Assembly (NCBI RefSeq): GCF_000265205.3
Contig: NC_018000.1
Coordinates: 2,666,001-2,730,000, forward strand
Direction of reading: 5' to 3'
DNA: 64,000 nucleotides
DNA from: Sinorhizobium fredii USDA 257
GTDB lineage: Bacteria; Pseudomonadota; Alphaproteobacteria; Rhizobiales; Rhizobiaceae
A model generated the notes under the pieces. The model saw nothing but the letters and a program-made list of their open reading frames with translations. It ran no database searches and was not told the origin of the DNA. Below, piece after piece: positions 1 to 9,373 of the stretch; the first letter of the stretch is position 1; each line of letters starts with the position of its first letter. Made by a program: the position numbers and the translations under genes.

Positions 1-36
1 AGCACCGGTAAGCAACACTCTTTGATAATCGGACAT
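1..36 (-). CDS. Start of a Rossmann-fold protein (SDR/epimerase-like), cut by the window edge
   Basis: Only 12 codons are visible, reading MSDYQRVLLTGA from an ATG at 36. The hydrophobic strand followed by TGA resembles the first beta strand and start of the glycine loop of short-chain dehydrogenases or NAD-dependent epimerases. An AAGGAAAT ribosome binding site precedes the ATG, and the gap to the aminotransferase stop codon is 14 bases, so it is probably the last visible member of the leftward hyuA-hyuB-aminotransferase operon. The family call is inference from 12 residues. Confidence 0.5.
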   Translation of the reverse strand, partial: MSDYQRVLLTGA

Positions 37-50
37 GGCTATTTCCTTCT

Positions 51-1262
51 TTAGCGAAGCTGGGAGAGTGCTTCACCGATACGCTCGATTGCAACGAGCA
101 GGTTTTCCCGCGACGTCGCGAAAGACAGACGGATGTAAGGCTCGATGCCGAAAGCAGCGCCGGGAACGGTCGCGACCTTTCCGGTCGTCAGCAGGTAGGA
201 AGCCAGTGCGGTTGCGTTCTCGATAACCGTACCGTCCGGTGCCGTCTTGCCGATATGGCCGGCGCATTTGGGGAAGAGATAGAAGGCCCCCTCCGGCGCG
301 CGAACCTCGAGCCCGGGAATGGCGTTGAAGCCCCGCGTCACCAGTTCCCCACGCGCCTTGTATTCGGCGACGGCTCGGGCGACGAAGTCTTGCGGACCGT
401 TGAGCGCGGCGGCGGCGGCGGCCTGGGAGATCGACGCAGGGCAGGTCGTGCTCTGCGACTGCATCTTGTTCAGGACCTTGGTCAGGCTCTTCGGCCCGGC
501 CGCATAGCCAAGCCGCCAGCCGGTCATCGCATAGGCCTTGGAAACGCCGTTGATGAGCAGCGTCCGCTCGCGCAATTGCGGGCAGGCATTCGCAAAGGAG
601 GTGAAGGGCACGTCGCCGGCAACGATGTGTTCGTAGATCTCGTCGGACATGACGAGGACATGCGGATGGCGCTCCAGCACCGCACCGAGTGCAGCGAGTT
701 CGTCGCTCGTATAGATCGCGCCGGTGGGGTTCGAGGGCGAGTTGAACAGGACCCAGCGCGTCCGCGGCGTGATCGCCTGTTCGAGGCGTTCCGGCGTCAG
801 CTTGAAATCGTCCTCGACGCCGCAGGCGATGGTTCTGGGCACCCCGCCGTGGAGGATGACGATATCCGTATAGGACACCCAGTAGGGCGCCGGGACGATC
901 ACTTCGTCGCCGGGTTCGAGCGTGCCTAGAAAGGCATTGAACAGGATCTGCTTGGCGCCGTTGCCGATGGAGATTTCGTCCATGGCATAGTCGAGGCCAT
1001 TCTCGCGCTTGAATTTCGCGACGATCGCCGCGCGCAATTCCTCCAGGCCGTCCGGACCGGTATAGCGGGTCTTGCCGCTTCGAATCGCCGCAATCGCCGC
1101 CTCGATGATGAAGTCCGGCGTCTCAAAATCCGGCTCGCCGAGGGAAAGATCGATGACGCTCTCGCCCTTCGCACGCATCGCCTTGGCGGCAAGCGACACA
1201 GCCATGGACGGAGACGACTTGATGCTACCGGCTCGGAAGCTCTCGAAGTTCATGATGTTCAT
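51..1262 (-). CDS. Class I pyridoxal-phosphate aminotransferase (aspartate aminotransferase type)
   Basis: 403 residues, the usual length for fold-type I aspartate/aromatic aminotransferases. It transfers an amino group between an amino acid and a 2-oxo acid in the cytoplasm. Visible family signatures are LSLGEPDFETPD near the N terminus, the NSPSNPTGAIY substrate/PLP loop mid-protein, DEIYEHIV, and the Schiff-base lysine in NGVSKAYAMTGWRLGY. A second ATG lies three codons in and would also serve as the start. It lies 12 bases after hyuB in a leftward operon, which suggests a role in handling the amino acid released by the hydantoinase/oxoprolinase or a related transamination, rather than housekeeping. 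The substrate cannot be told from sequence. Confidence 0.85.
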   Translation of the reverse strand: MNIMNFESFRAGSIKSSPSMAVSLAAKAMRAKGESVIDLSLGEPDFETPDFIIEAAIAAIRSGKTRYTGPDGLEELRAAIVAKFKRENGLDYAMDEISIGNGAKQILFNAFLGTLEPGDEVIVPAPYWVSYTDIVILHGGVPRTIACGVEDDFKLTPERLEQAITPRTRWVLFNSPSNPTGAIYTSDELAALGAVLERHPHVLVMSDEIYEHIVAGDVPFTSFANACPQLRERTLLINGVSKAYAMTGWRLGYAAGPKSLTKVLNKMQSQSTTCPASISQAAAAAALNGPQDFVARAVAEYKARGELVTRGFNAIPGLEVRAPEGAFYLFPKCAGHIGKTAPDGTVIENATALASYLLTTGKVATVPGAAFGIEPYIRLSFATSRENLLVAIERIGEALSQLR

Positions 1263-1274
1263 CGCGTGCCCGTC

Positions 1275-2927
1275 CTATTTCTTCCTGCCGTAGTCGGCGG
1301 CCGCCTGATCCTTGGTGATGTAGCCATTGGCGATATCGTCATCGATCGCCGCTGCCGGGCGTTGGGCCGGGGTCCCGTAGCCCCCGCCGCCGGGGAGTTG
1401 GAGCACGAGCTTCCGGCCCTCCGGCACGAACTGCAGGCCCTTGCCCTTGAGCGTGGTACCGTCGTCGAGCGACACGGAGCCGGCCGCACCGTCGCGTCCG
1501 CCGTCCCGGCCGCGCGCCGGATGGCCGAGCCGGTCGAACATGGCGGAGAAGCGGAAGGCGTAGCCTTCGGCGGCGGAGATTTCGATGATCTGGCCGAGGC
1601 CGCCGCGCTGCTCTCCGGCGCCGCCGGAGCCTTCGCGCAGTTCCTTGCGCCAGACGATGATCGGGCCGACATTTTCCGTCGCCTCGATCGGCATCGTGTG
1701 GACACCGCTCGGAAAGGCGGTGGCGTTGAGTCCGTCGAGCGACGGGCGGGCGCCGGTGCCGCCGGAATTGAACATCAGAATTTCGGCACCTTTGCCGCCG
1801 ATCTCGTCGGAGACTGGGCGCACGCTCATGTGCAGGTTCCACAGCGCACTTGCGCCTTCGGCCGGCACTTTGCCCGGCAGCGCCTGGTGCAGCGCACCGA
1901 GCACGAGGTCGGGCACGAAATGGCCGAGCACATGGCGAACGGCCACGGGTGCTGGCCGCTTGGCATTGAGGATGCAGCCTTCCGGGGCGGCGACCTCGAA
2001 GGGCGCGAGTGAGGCGGCGTTGTTCGGGATCTCCGGCGCGACGACGCATTTGATGCCGTAGCAGGCATAGGCCTTGGCGTAGACCAGCGGCACGTTGATG
2101 CCGAACTTGCTCATGCCGGATGTGCCGTCGAAGTCGACGAGGACACCATCAGGGCTAATGGTGAGCTTTGCGGCGAGATGCACCGGCTCGTCGTAGCCGT
2201 CGAGATCGAGGCTGCAGGACCAGCTTCCGTGTGGAAGGTTCCGGAGCCGTTCCAGCGTCGCTTCGCGGCTGTGCTTGAGAATGAACGCGCCGATGGTGCC
2301 GAGGTCTTCCAGGTTGAATTCCGTCAGCATGTCGACGAGCCTGCGATGGCCGGTTTCGTTGCAGGCGGCAAGTGCGTAGAAGTCGCCGACCACCTTGTCG
2401 CTCTCGCGGACATTGTTGCGGACGATATGGAGCAGCGTGCGGTTGACCTCGCCCCGATCGAAGAACTTCATGATCGGAATGAACAGGCCTTCCTCGTAGA
2501 CTTCGCGCGCATCCGGGCCGAAGCCGCGGCCACCGACATCGACGACATGCGCCGTGGAGGCGAAATAGCCGACCAGCTTGCCATGGTGGAAGGAGGGCGT
2601 GACGACGGTGATGTCGTGGAGATGGCCGGTGCCCTTCCAGGGATCGTTGGTGATGTAGACGTCACCCTCGAAGATATTTTCCGGGCCGATGTCGTTGATG
2701 AAGTGCGCTACCGATTCCGCCATGGCGTTGACATGGCCCGGCGTGCCGGTGACCGCCTGGGCGAGCATCCGGCCCTCAAGGTCGAAGATACCGGCCGAAA
2801 GGTCGCCGGCTTCGCGAACGCTGGTCGAAAACGCGGTGCGGATCAGCGTTTGCGCCTGCTCCTCGACGACGGAGATCAGCCGGTTCCACATCACCTGCAT
2901 GTGGATGTCGATTAGGGTTTCACTCAT
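1275..2927 (-). CDS. hyuB: Hydantoinase B / 5-oxoprolinase beta-type subunit
   Basis: 550 residues, typical for HyuB. It carries family signatures such as TNDPWKGTGHLHD, HVVDVGGRGFGPDARE and a glycine-rich C-terminal part (LQLPGGGGYGTP). With HyuA it forms an ATP-dependent amidohydrolase that opens cyclic amides such as hydantoins, N-methylhydantoin or 5-oxoproline. The open frame extends to a TTG at 2933, but the ATG at 2927 gives the conventional MSETLID start. It follows hyuA by about 30 bases in the same leftward operon. The true ring substrate is unknown: acetone carboxylase subunits belong to the same superfamily, but the gamma subunit expected for those is missing here. Confidence 0.88.
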   Translation of the reverse strand: MSETLIDIHMQVMWNRLISVVEEQAQTLIRTAFSTSVREAGDLSAGIFDLEGRMLAQAVTGTPGHVNAMAESVAHFINDIGPENIFEGDVYITNDPWKGTGHLHDITVVTPSFHHGKLVGYFASTAHVVDVGGRGFGPDAREVYEEGLFIPIMKFFDRGEVNRTLLHIVRNNVRESDKVVGDFYALAACNETGHRRLVDMLTEFNLEDLGTIGAFILKHSREATLERLRNLPHGSWSCSLDLDGYDEPVHLAAKLTISPDGVLVDFDGTSGMSKFGINVPLVYAKAYACYGIKCVVAPEIPNNAASLAPFEVAAPEGCILNAKRPAPVAVRHVLGHFVPDLVLGALHQALPGKVPAEGASALWNLHMSVRPVSDEIGGKGAEILMFNSGGTGARPSLDGLNATAFPSGVHTMPIEATENVGPIIVWRKELREGSGGAGEQRGGLGQIIEISAAEGYAFRFSAMFDRLGHPARGRDGGRDGAAGSVSLDDGTTLKGKGLQFVPEGRKLVLQLPGGGGYGTPAQRPAAAIDDDIANGYITKDQAAADYGRKK

Positions 2928-2957
2928 GGTCAATATTTCCCGGGTTAGGGGACCCTT

Positions 2958-5039
2958 TCAGCGGCGTGTGACGAGAAGGCAGCCATCCGCCTGGACGGTG
3001 GCAACGAAGGAGGATGTGAGCACGGTCGAGGTCTCGCGTTCGACGATCACCGCCGGGCCACAAACGACATCACCGGGGGAAAGCGTCTCGCGTTCGTGGA
3101 TACCTGCTTCGAGGAAAGTCCTCTGCCCCACATCGAAGAGGCGGCGGTGTTTTCCGGGTTCGGCACTGCGGCGTTGGCCGACAGCTTCGACGCGCGCGAC
3201 TTCGGGAAGCGGCGAGGTCGCCTTGACGGCCCAACTGACGATCTCGATGTCGAGGCCCTCGATCGCCCGGCCGAAGAAGCGCGCATAGGCCCCCTCGAAC
3301 AGCGCGACGATGCGCTCGGCGCTTGTCGCATCGAAGTGCTCGAAGGGGAGCGCAACGGGAATGTCCCAGCCCTGGCCGGCATAGCGCATGAAGACGGTGC
3401 GTTCGATGACCGGATCGGCCGCGTCGAGACCGTCGGCAACGAAGCCGAGCGCTTCGCTCTGCATCGCGGCCATCAGCCGGTTGGCGCCCTTGCTGTCGAA
3501 GCGGGAGAGATTGAACACGGCGCTGCGGACCGACTCGTAGCCGAACGGCGCCCGCAGGAAGCCGATCGCCGACCCGACCCCGGCGCCGGGCGGCACGAGG
3601 AACGTCGAGATCCCCATTTTCTCGCAGAGCCGGGCGGCATGCAGCGGGCCGGCGCCACCGAAGGTGATCATGGTGAAGTCGGAAATGTCCTTGCCGTTCT
3701 CCACCGTATGAACGCGGCCGGCATTGGCCATGTTCTCGTCGACCATTTCGCAGGTCCCGTAGGCGGCGCCCTCGGCGTCGAGGCCGAGGCCGGCGCCGAT
3801 CTCGCGGTCCATCGCCTCGCGTGAAGCGTCGACGGAAAGCGGGATGGCGCCACCGGCGAAATTGTCCGGATCGAGCTTGCCGAGCAGGAGATCCGCGTCG
3901 GTGACGGTTGGCTTGATGCCGCCGCGCTGGTAGCAGGCCGGGCCTGGTTCGGAAGCCGCGCTGTGCGGGCCGACGCGAATCTGGTGCATGACGTCGATGC
4001 TGGCGATCGATCCGCCCCCGGCGCCGATCTCCACCATCTCCACCACCGGAATGGAGATCGGCATGCCGCTGCCCTTGCGGAAACGGTACGTACGCCCGAC
4101 CTCGAAGGTCTTCGCCGTCTTCGGCACCTGGTTCTCGATCAGGCAGATCTTGGCCGTCGTGCCGCCCATGTCGAAGGAAAGGATGGTATCGAGACCGTGC
4201 CGGCGGGCGATGTCGGCCGCGAAGATCGCACCGCCGGCAGGGCCGGATTCGACGAGCCGCACCGGAAACTCGGCGGCACTTTCAACCGAGACGATGCCGC
4301 CGCCGGAATGCATCATGTAGACCTGGCAGCCGACACCGATCTCTTTCAGGGAGACGACGAGCCGGTCGAGATAGGACTTGATCGCCGGCTTCACATAGGC
4401 GTTGGCACAGACGGTGTTGAAGCGCTCGAATTCGCGCATCTGCGGCGAGACTTCGGAGGAGATCGACACCGAGAGGCCCGGAATACGCGCCAGCAATTCC
4501 TCGCGCGCCTGTCTCTCGTGTTCGCCGTTCGCATAGGCGTGGATGAAGCCGATCGCCACGCTCTCGTAACCGCCGCCGGCGATTGCTTCGACCACAAGCT
4601 CCAGCGAGGCTCTATCGAGCGGCACAAGCACTTCGCCGGCGGCGTTGATGCGTTCGCGGACAGTGAAGCGGCTGGCGCGCTCGATGAGCGCCGGGGGCAG
4701 CGCAATATTGAGGTCATACTGCTCGAAGCGGTTCTCGGTGCGCATTTCGAGCACGTCGCGGAAGCCTTCGGTGGTGATGAAAGCCGTTTTCGCACCGCGT
4801 CGCTCGATCAGCGCGTTGGTCGCAAGCGTCGTCCCATGGATCAGGATATCGATGTCCGAAAGGGCGATGCCGGCCGCCTCGGCGACGGCCTTCACGCCCT
4901 TCAGAATGGCGCGCTCGGGCGCGATGTAGTCGGTCAGGACCTTGGTCGAATGGAGTGTCCCATCGAGGTCAAGGGCGATGTCCGTAAACGTCCCGCCGAT
5001 GTCGACGCCGACGCGGCAGTTCCGAGAAGCGCTTGTCAC
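2958..5039 (-). CDS. hyuA: Hydantoinase A / 5-oxoprolinase alpha-type subunit
   Basis: 693 residues, normal for HyuA. The N terminus shows the ASKHA ATPase phosphate loop VGVDIGGTFTDI. A second nucleotide-binding element, LSFDMGGTTAKICLI, lies near residue 280 and SGPAGGAIFAA just before it. The protein phosphorylates or activates the cyclic amide that HyuB then helps to open. The start codon appears to be GTG, with GGGGA about nine bases upstream, and no better start lies before the conserved region. It is the first gene of a leftward operon with hyuB and the aminotransferase. The promoter with a palindrome at 5167-5196 probably serves it. Confidence 0.88.
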   Translation of the reverse strand: MTSASRNCRVGVDIGGTFTDIALDLDGTLHSTKVLTDYIAPERAILKGVKAVAEAAGIALSDIDILIHGTTLATNALIERRGAKTAFITTEGFRDVLEMRTENRFEQYDLNIALPPALIERASRFTVRERINAAGEVLVPLDRASLELVVEAIAGGGYESVAIGFIHAYANGEHERQAREELLARIPGLSVSISSEVSPQMREFERFNTVCANAYVKPAIKSYLDRLVVSLKEIGVGCQVYMMHSGGGIVSVESAAEFPVRLVESGPAGGAIFAADIARRHGLDTILSFDMGGTTAKICLIENQVPKTAKTFEVGRTYRFRKGSGMPISIPVVEMVEIGAGGGSIASIDVMHQIRVGPHSAASEPGPACYQRGGIKPTVTDADLLLGKLDPDNFAGGAIPLSVDASREAMDREIGAGLGLDAEGAAYGTCEMVDENMANAGRVHTVENGKDISDFTMITFGGAGPLHAARLCEKMGISTFLVPPGAGVGSAIGFLRAPFGYESVRSAVFNLSRFDSKGANRLMAAMQSEALGFVADGLDAADPVIERTVFMRYAGQGWDIPVALPFEHFDATSAERIVALFEGAYARFFGRAIEGLDIEIVSWAVKATSPLPEVARVEAVGQRRSAEPGKHRRLFDVGQRTFLEAGIHERETLSPGDVVCGPAVIVERETSTVLTSSFVATVQADGCLLVTRR

Positions 5040-5166
5040 TGTTCAGTTCCCCATCGTTCGCTGCTTTTGAGCCGCCGTCCGCTTAGCCGCCGTCTTAGAG
5101 AGATGAATTCCACGGGCGCCGCGGCAAGGGCAAGGGGGCTCTAAATTATTTCCGCTTGGCGCAGAA

Positions 5167-5196
5167 GTAATATGTCACTTATCATACAAGTGTCAA
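5167..5196 (-). promoter_or_regulatory. Candidate sigma-70 promoter of hyuA with an internal operator-like palindrome
   Basis: Reading leftward: TTGACA (5196-5191), an 18-base spacer, then TATTAC (5172-5167). The spacer holds the palindrome CACTTATCATACAAGTG (5176-5192), arms CACTT/AAGTG. On the minus strand this reads CTTGTATGATAAG, a shape like FCD-type GntR operators. Promoter elements are seen; the regulator is inferred, and no GntR gene is adjacent. Confidence 0.5.
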
Positions 5197-5336
5197 TTGA
5201 AAGCAACCGATTAATGACCGTCGACGAGACCAGCACAGGGGCGCTCCTCCGAGTTCAGAGGACGTGCGCATGGCCTATTCGGGCTGCATTGAGCCAGCGG
5301 CTGCAAAAAGGGCAGACGGCGAGGCGATTGGACGGT

Positions 5337-6320
5337 TCAGTCGGTGAACTCGACGATGACCCCCGGCTTGACCATCGCCGCCAATTCCTCCGCGTCCCAG
5401 TTGGTCAGGCGGATGCATCCGTGTGATCCCGCCTTGTCGATGAGCGACGGTTCCGGCGTGCCGTGGATCCCATAGGTTGGTTCTGTCAGATCGATCCAGA
5501 CGCTTCCAACGGGACCATTGGGGCCCTTGGGCAGCGTCAGAACCTCGGTGTTGTCACCCTGCTGGTAGTTGACCTTGGGGTTGTAGACGTAGGTGGGCTC
5601 TCGAGCGACACCCTTGACCTTGTGCGTGCCAGAGGGCGAGGGCGACTCTTCGCTGCCGATGGTGGCGGGATACACAGAAAGCAGCGAGCCGTCCTCGGCG
5701 AAGGCCAGCACTTGCCCCGCCCGCCTGCGTGCCTCTATTCGTTTGACCTTGCCCTCCTTCGCGACGCCGGGAATCGCCACCGATACGGTTCCTCCGACGG
5801 CAAATGCCGAGCCGGGATTGAGCGCCTTCAAGAGGTGGATGTCCATGTGAAACCGCTCGGACAGTCTCTCCGCGACGCTCGTATATCCGAGGTGCTCCAT
5901 CTCGGCTTGCTTCGCGTAGTCTTCGGGAATGCTCTCGACGAGATCCTTGGCATCGTCTTCAGAGATGACATAAGGCTCGATGACGGGCTTTTTGTCTGAG
6001 AGCTTTTCGATGACCTGCGGGTCGAGCTTTCCATCAACGGGAAGACCTTGCATCGCCTCGAATCCAGCGACCGCCTTGGTGACGTTCTCGCCGTAGTAGC
6101 CATCGATGACCCCCGGTGATGATCCGGCGCGATCCAGAAGAACCTGGAGATGGACAATGGCCGGCTCCGGGCGAGGCGTGGCGCTGGACGGCCGTTCTGA
6201 CGGAATGGAGGCGACCGAAGCATCGTTGATGGATTCGGGCCGGAGCTCCTGAGCACCGGCGGAGCCGCTAAGGCCCAATGTGAGTGATGCTGCGAACAAG
6301 GTCACGCTCTTCATGGCCAT
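5337..6320 (-). CDS. L,D-transpeptidase with peptidoglycan-binding domain
   Basis: About 327 residues. The N terminus (MAMKSVTLFAASLTLG...GAQE) is a cleavable signal peptide, so the enzyme works in the periplasm. A PG_binding_1 domain follows (from LQVLLDRAGSSPGVIDGYYG to VIEKLSD), then a LysM-like stretch, and a C-terminal YkuD domain. The YkuD catalytic motif is complete: HGTPEP, then SHGCIRLTN with the nucleophilic cysteine. It makes 3-3 peptidoglycan cross-links or attaches proteins to peptidoglycan. The frame is open to a TTG at 6338, but ATG codons at 6320 and 6314 are better starts. It is a single-gene unit with no operon partner. Confidence 0.9.
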   Translation of the reverse strand: MAMKSVTLFAASLTLGLSGSAGAQELRPESINDASVASIPSERPSSATPRPEPAIVHLQVLLDRAGSSPGVIDGYYGENVTKAVAGFEAMQGLPVDGKLDPQVIEKLSDKKPVIEPYVISEDDAKDLVESIPEDYAKQAEMEHLGYTSVAERLSERFHMDIHLLKALNPGSAFAVGGTVSVAIPGVAKEGKVKRIEARRRAGQVLAFAEDGSLLSVYPATIGSEESPSPSGTHKVKGVAREPTYVYNPKVNYQQGDNTEVLTLPKGPNGPVGSVWIDLTEPTYGIHGTPEPSLIDKAGSHGCIRLTNWDAEELAAMVKPGVIVEFTD

Positions 6321-6615
6321 AAAATCGATAGCCACCAAAGTTGTTCCACTCGCCGGTCGGTGACCGGCCCTCCATCACACCAAGCTCGCGCCACAGGCAG
6401 GGAAAGTCTGCAGTCATCCGCCCCGCGCATGAGCTCAGTGCCCGTCCCCGGATGCGCGAGAGGTTCATGCGATGCAACTGCTTGTTCTTAAACGGTTTTC
6501 GGCGCTGCCGCTCCGCCTCGGGACACTGATCACCCGAAGTGAGTTCGTGCTGCCGGTCGCCTAACCTACTTTCCATTGAACGCCTGCGCCTGTTCGCTCA
6601 CGGCACCCATGCAGG

Positions 6616-7563
6616 CTATAAGCCGCGCTCGCCCGCATCGCTCGGGAATGATGGCTGCTGTGCATCGAGCTTCCACGTTTCAAGGAGTTGCGCGAGGCTG
6701 GCGCGATCTTCGGGCTCGAGGCGCGGCAGGCCGGGAAGGCGCACGGCACCGACGGCAAGGCCCGTCATGCTCACGGCTTCCTTCACGACCGTGACGTTGG
6801 CGCCGTTGCGATATTTCGTTCGCATCCGTTCGAAGGGTTCGATCAGGGCGAGGATCTGCCGCGCCGCCGCGAAGTCTCCGATCCCCAGCGCCGAATGGAC
6901 GCGGAGCGAAAGCGCGGGCGCAACATTGACGAGGCCGGAGGTGAAGCCCCGCGCCCCTGCGGCGGTGAAGGCCGGCGCCCAGCTTTCCGCAAGGCCGCAG
7001 ACGTAGAGCGCGCCATTGGGATCGCTGGACGCGATCGCCCGCGACAGAAGCATGATGTCAGTCGTCGCAAACTTGATTCCGGCGATATTGGGATGCCCTG
7101 CAAGCGTGACCATGTCGTCGAGGCTGAAGCCCTCGGCGCGGACATAGGCAATGAGCGGCAGCGGCGATTCATCGGCAAGGGCCCGGAAATAACCGATCTG
7201 CGCCTGCGGGGCCGCGAAGGGATCGACCGGCTGGTGCGACATCACCGCCGCGGCCCCCATGGCCCTTGCGGCTTTCGCCATGGCGACGGCCTCGCGCTGC
7301 GAGCGGCCGATGGCGGCGGTGACCGGCGCCCTGCCGTCGACGCCGGCAACCGCGGCTTCGTGCACGATCCTGATCTCGTCGGGCGTGAGCGCGTAGAACT
7401 CGCCGGTATTGCCGGCCGCAACGATGTTGTGGATGCCGGCCTTTGCCACGCGGGCGTAGACCTTCGCCGTGATCCGCGGATCGACCTCACCATCGTCGTC
7501 GTAGGCCGTCACCGGAACGCCGGATACACCATGCAATACCTTGCGCAAATCCTGAATGTGCAT
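6616..7563 (-). CDS. DapA/KdgD-family class I aldolase or dehydratase
   Basis: 315 residues, a standard dihydrodipicolinate-synthase-like TIM barrel. Visible active-site elements are the AGNTGEF phosphate/carboxylate loop near residue 51, Tyr140 in LIAYVR and the Schiff-base Lys164 in GIKFATTD. Members act on 2-keto-3-deoxy sugar acids, for example as 5-keto-4-deoxyglucarate dehydratase or 2-keto-3-deoxy-aldonate aldolase. It is the last gene of a leftward operon with rraA, gntR, uronate dehydrogenase and SMP-30 lactonase, so a role in cleaving or dehydrating the keto-deoxy product of uronate or aldonate breakdown is likely. Which reaction it performs cannot be decided from sequence. Confidence 0.82.
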   Translation of the reverse strand: MHIQDLRKVLHGVSGVPVTAYDDDGEVDPRITAKVYARVAKAGIHNIVAAGNTGEFYALTPDEIRIVHEAAVAGVDGRAPVTAAIGRSQREAVAMAKAARAMGAAAVMSHQPVDPFAAPQAQIGYFRALADESPLPLIAYVRAEGFSLDDMVTLAGHPNIAGIKFATTDIMLLSRAIASSDPNGALYVCGLAESWAPAFTAAGARGFTSGLVNVAPALSLRVHSALGIGDFAAARQILALIEPFERMRTKYRNGANVTVVKEAVSMTGLAVGAVRLPGLPRLEPEDRASLAQLLETWKLDAQQPSFPSDAGERGL

Positions 7564-7595
7564 TGTTCTTCCCTCTCTGATCTGCGTGGGCTAGG

Positions 7596-8474
7596 TCAAA
7601 GCGCGAAACGGTGGACGGGCGTGCCTGCGACCGACGCTTCGAAGGCGAGCAAAGTTCCGGCCTGGAAATGGCCGGAGCGGTCGCTCGCGAGGCTGGTGAC
7701 ATACAATGTCCTGAGACCCGCGCCGCCGAAGCAGGGCATGGTCGGCGCGCCTACCGGCATTTGATAGACCTCGACGATTTCTCCTTCCGGCGAAAGACGG
7801 TTGAGGACGCCGGCGGACACTCCGGCGCTCCAGTAGAAGCCCGAGGCGTCGGTTGCGCCCCCGTCCGGCCTGCCTTCCTCGGCGGTGAAGTCGCGCAGCC
7901 TCTGCGGCCTGCCGATTGCGCCGGTCGCCGCATCGAACTCGAAGGCCTGCAGGAACTGCAGACTGCTATCGGAATGATACATCCGGCGGCCGTCGCGGCT
8001 CCACGCCAATCCATTGGAGGTCTTGAGGTTCTCGGCGACGCAGGAGAATGTGCCGTCGGGTGCGACGCGATAGAGCCGGGCGTTGCCGGTTTGCGGCACG
8101 GCTTCGTCGCGCGTGCCCACCCAGAAATGCCCGTCCGGCCCGACCTTGCCGTCGTTGAGCCGGCTGTCCGGCCGTCCGCCGTCCGGATCGCACAGCAGTT
8201 TCAGCGACCCGGTCTTCGGGTCGAGAATGTGCACGCCGGTCTGCAGCGCCACGGCCACTCGATCGCTCTCGCAAAGGGCAAGGCAACCGATGGCGGCCGG
8301 CATATCGTAACGATCGACGCGGCCATCGGCATGCAGGCAGATTGCCGCCGGAGCGAGAATATCGACGAACCAGAGGTCGCCGGTCCTTTCGTCCCAGCTC
8401 GGCGACTCGCCGACCTGCATCGGAAAATCGATGAGCCGGCGCGTTTCTGGGGTGATGATCCTCGCCCCGCTCAT
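7596..8474 (-). CDS. SMP-30/gluconolactonase-family sugar lactonase
   Basis: 292 residues forming a six-bladed propeller of the SMP-30 family. Typical elements are GESPSWDERTGDLWFVD at the N terminus (metal-ligand Glu in GESP), SRLNDGKVGPDGHFWVGT (Asn and Asp ligands) and SNGLAWSRDGRRMYHSDS. It hydrolyses sugar-acid lactones in the cytoplasm. Its ATG overlaps the uronate dehydrogenase stop (ATGA), so the two are translationally coupled. Uronate dehydrogenase makes an aldarolactone and this enzyme is the natural next step to open it. Confidence 0.87.
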   Translation of the reverse strand: MSGARIITPETRRLIDFPMQVGESPSWDERTGDLWFVDILAPAAICLHADGRVDRYDMPAAIGCLALCESDRVAVALQTGVHILDPKTGSLKLLCDPDGGRPDSRLNDGKVGPDGHFWVGTRDEAVPQTGNARLYRVAPDGTFSCVAENLKTSNGLAWSRDGRRMYHSDSSLQFLQAFEFDAATGAIGRPQRLRDFTAEEGRPDGGATDASGFYWSAGVSAGVLNRLSPEGEIVEVYQMPVGAPTMPCFGGAGLRTLYVTSLASDRSGHFQAGTLLAFEASVAGTPVHRFAL

Positions 8475-9301
8475 GACATCGCCTCCGATTTGATTACCAG
8501 GCCATCGCGATCGCGCAGGCGAAGCTTGCCGTCGTGTTCGCCTTCGCAGAAGCCACCGCCCTGGAAATAGGCGGCGATAGTGCCCTCGGCCGGCTTTTCG
8601 ATCCGCAGATGGTCGCGTGGGTTATCCTCAGGCCGGTAGCCGAGCCGCCAGGCAAGATCGTCCTTCCACCAGGTCGCGTCCGTCCGGGATACGCCATAGA
8701 CGATCGCCGCGGCGATGTCGGGATGGGTGAGGCCGATCTGGATAAGCTGGGCCAGATCGCGGGCGCTGATCCAGATCGCCGCCGAGCGCTCGCTGTTCGG
8801 ATAGGTCTCGGCGTTGCCGATGCGGATCGACAGGGTGCGAATGCCTGCCGTGTCGTAATAGAAGCCCGCCACCAGCTCGCCGAAGCATTTCGAGAGGCCG
8901 TAGCGGCTGTCCGGGCGGCATGGATCGGGCGGCGTTATGGTTTCGCTGCGCGCATAAAAGCCGGTGGCATGATTGCTGGAGGCGAAGACGACGCGCTCGA
9001 CGCCGTTGGCCCGGGCGGCCTCGTAGACATTGTACGTGCCGAGCGCATTGACGCGCAGGATCGACTCGATATCGCTCTCCCGGGCGATGCCGCCAAGATG
9101 GATCACGCCGTCCATGTCCGCCAGCGCCCTCTTCATTGCGTCCGCGTCGGCGAGATCGGCTTTGACGAAGCTTTCGTTGCCAGCGAGATCCTCGACGGGA
9201 CTGATGTCGATCAGCCGCAGATGCTTGACCTCCGGGCAAAGCAACCCCCTGAGCAGCATGGCGATATGGCCAGCGCCGCCCGTCATCGCTATTCGTTTCA
9301 A
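8471..9301 (-). CDS. udh: Uronate dehydrogenase-like NAD-dependent epimerase/dehydratase family protein
   Basis: 277 residues starting at a TTG (9301) with a near-perfect AGGAGGAGG six bases upstream (9308-9316). A longer frame upstream has no such site. The extended SDR fold shows TGGAGHIA, HLGGIA, VFASSNHATGFY and the catalytic YGLSK. Layout and motifs (HLGGI, VFASSNH, YGLSKCFGE, and a C terminus with FQGG) closely match the uronate dehydrogenase of Agrobacterium, which oxidises galacturonate and glucuronate to aldaro-lactones with NAD. It is coupled to the SMP-30 lactonase downstream. Substrate stereochemistry is inferred from family and context. Confidence 0.82.
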   Translation of the reverse strand: MKRIAMTGGAGHIAMLLRGLLCPEVKHLRLIDISPVEDLAGNESFVKADLADADAMKRALADMDGVIHLGGIARESDIESILRVNALGTYNVYEAARANGVERVVFASSNHATGFYARSETITPPDPCRPDSRYGLSKCFGELVAGFYYDTAGIRTLSIRIGNAETYPNSERSAAIWISARDLAQLIQIGLTHPDIAAAIVYGVSRTDATWWKDDLAWRLGYRPEDNPRDHLRIEKPAEGTIAAYFQGGGFCEGEHDGKLRLRDRDGLVIKSEAMS

Positions 9302-9373
9302 AACAGTCCTCCTCCTGGCGATCGTGGTGGCGTGCAATTCCCGACGCGCGCTCGAATGCGGTATTCGTCCGTC

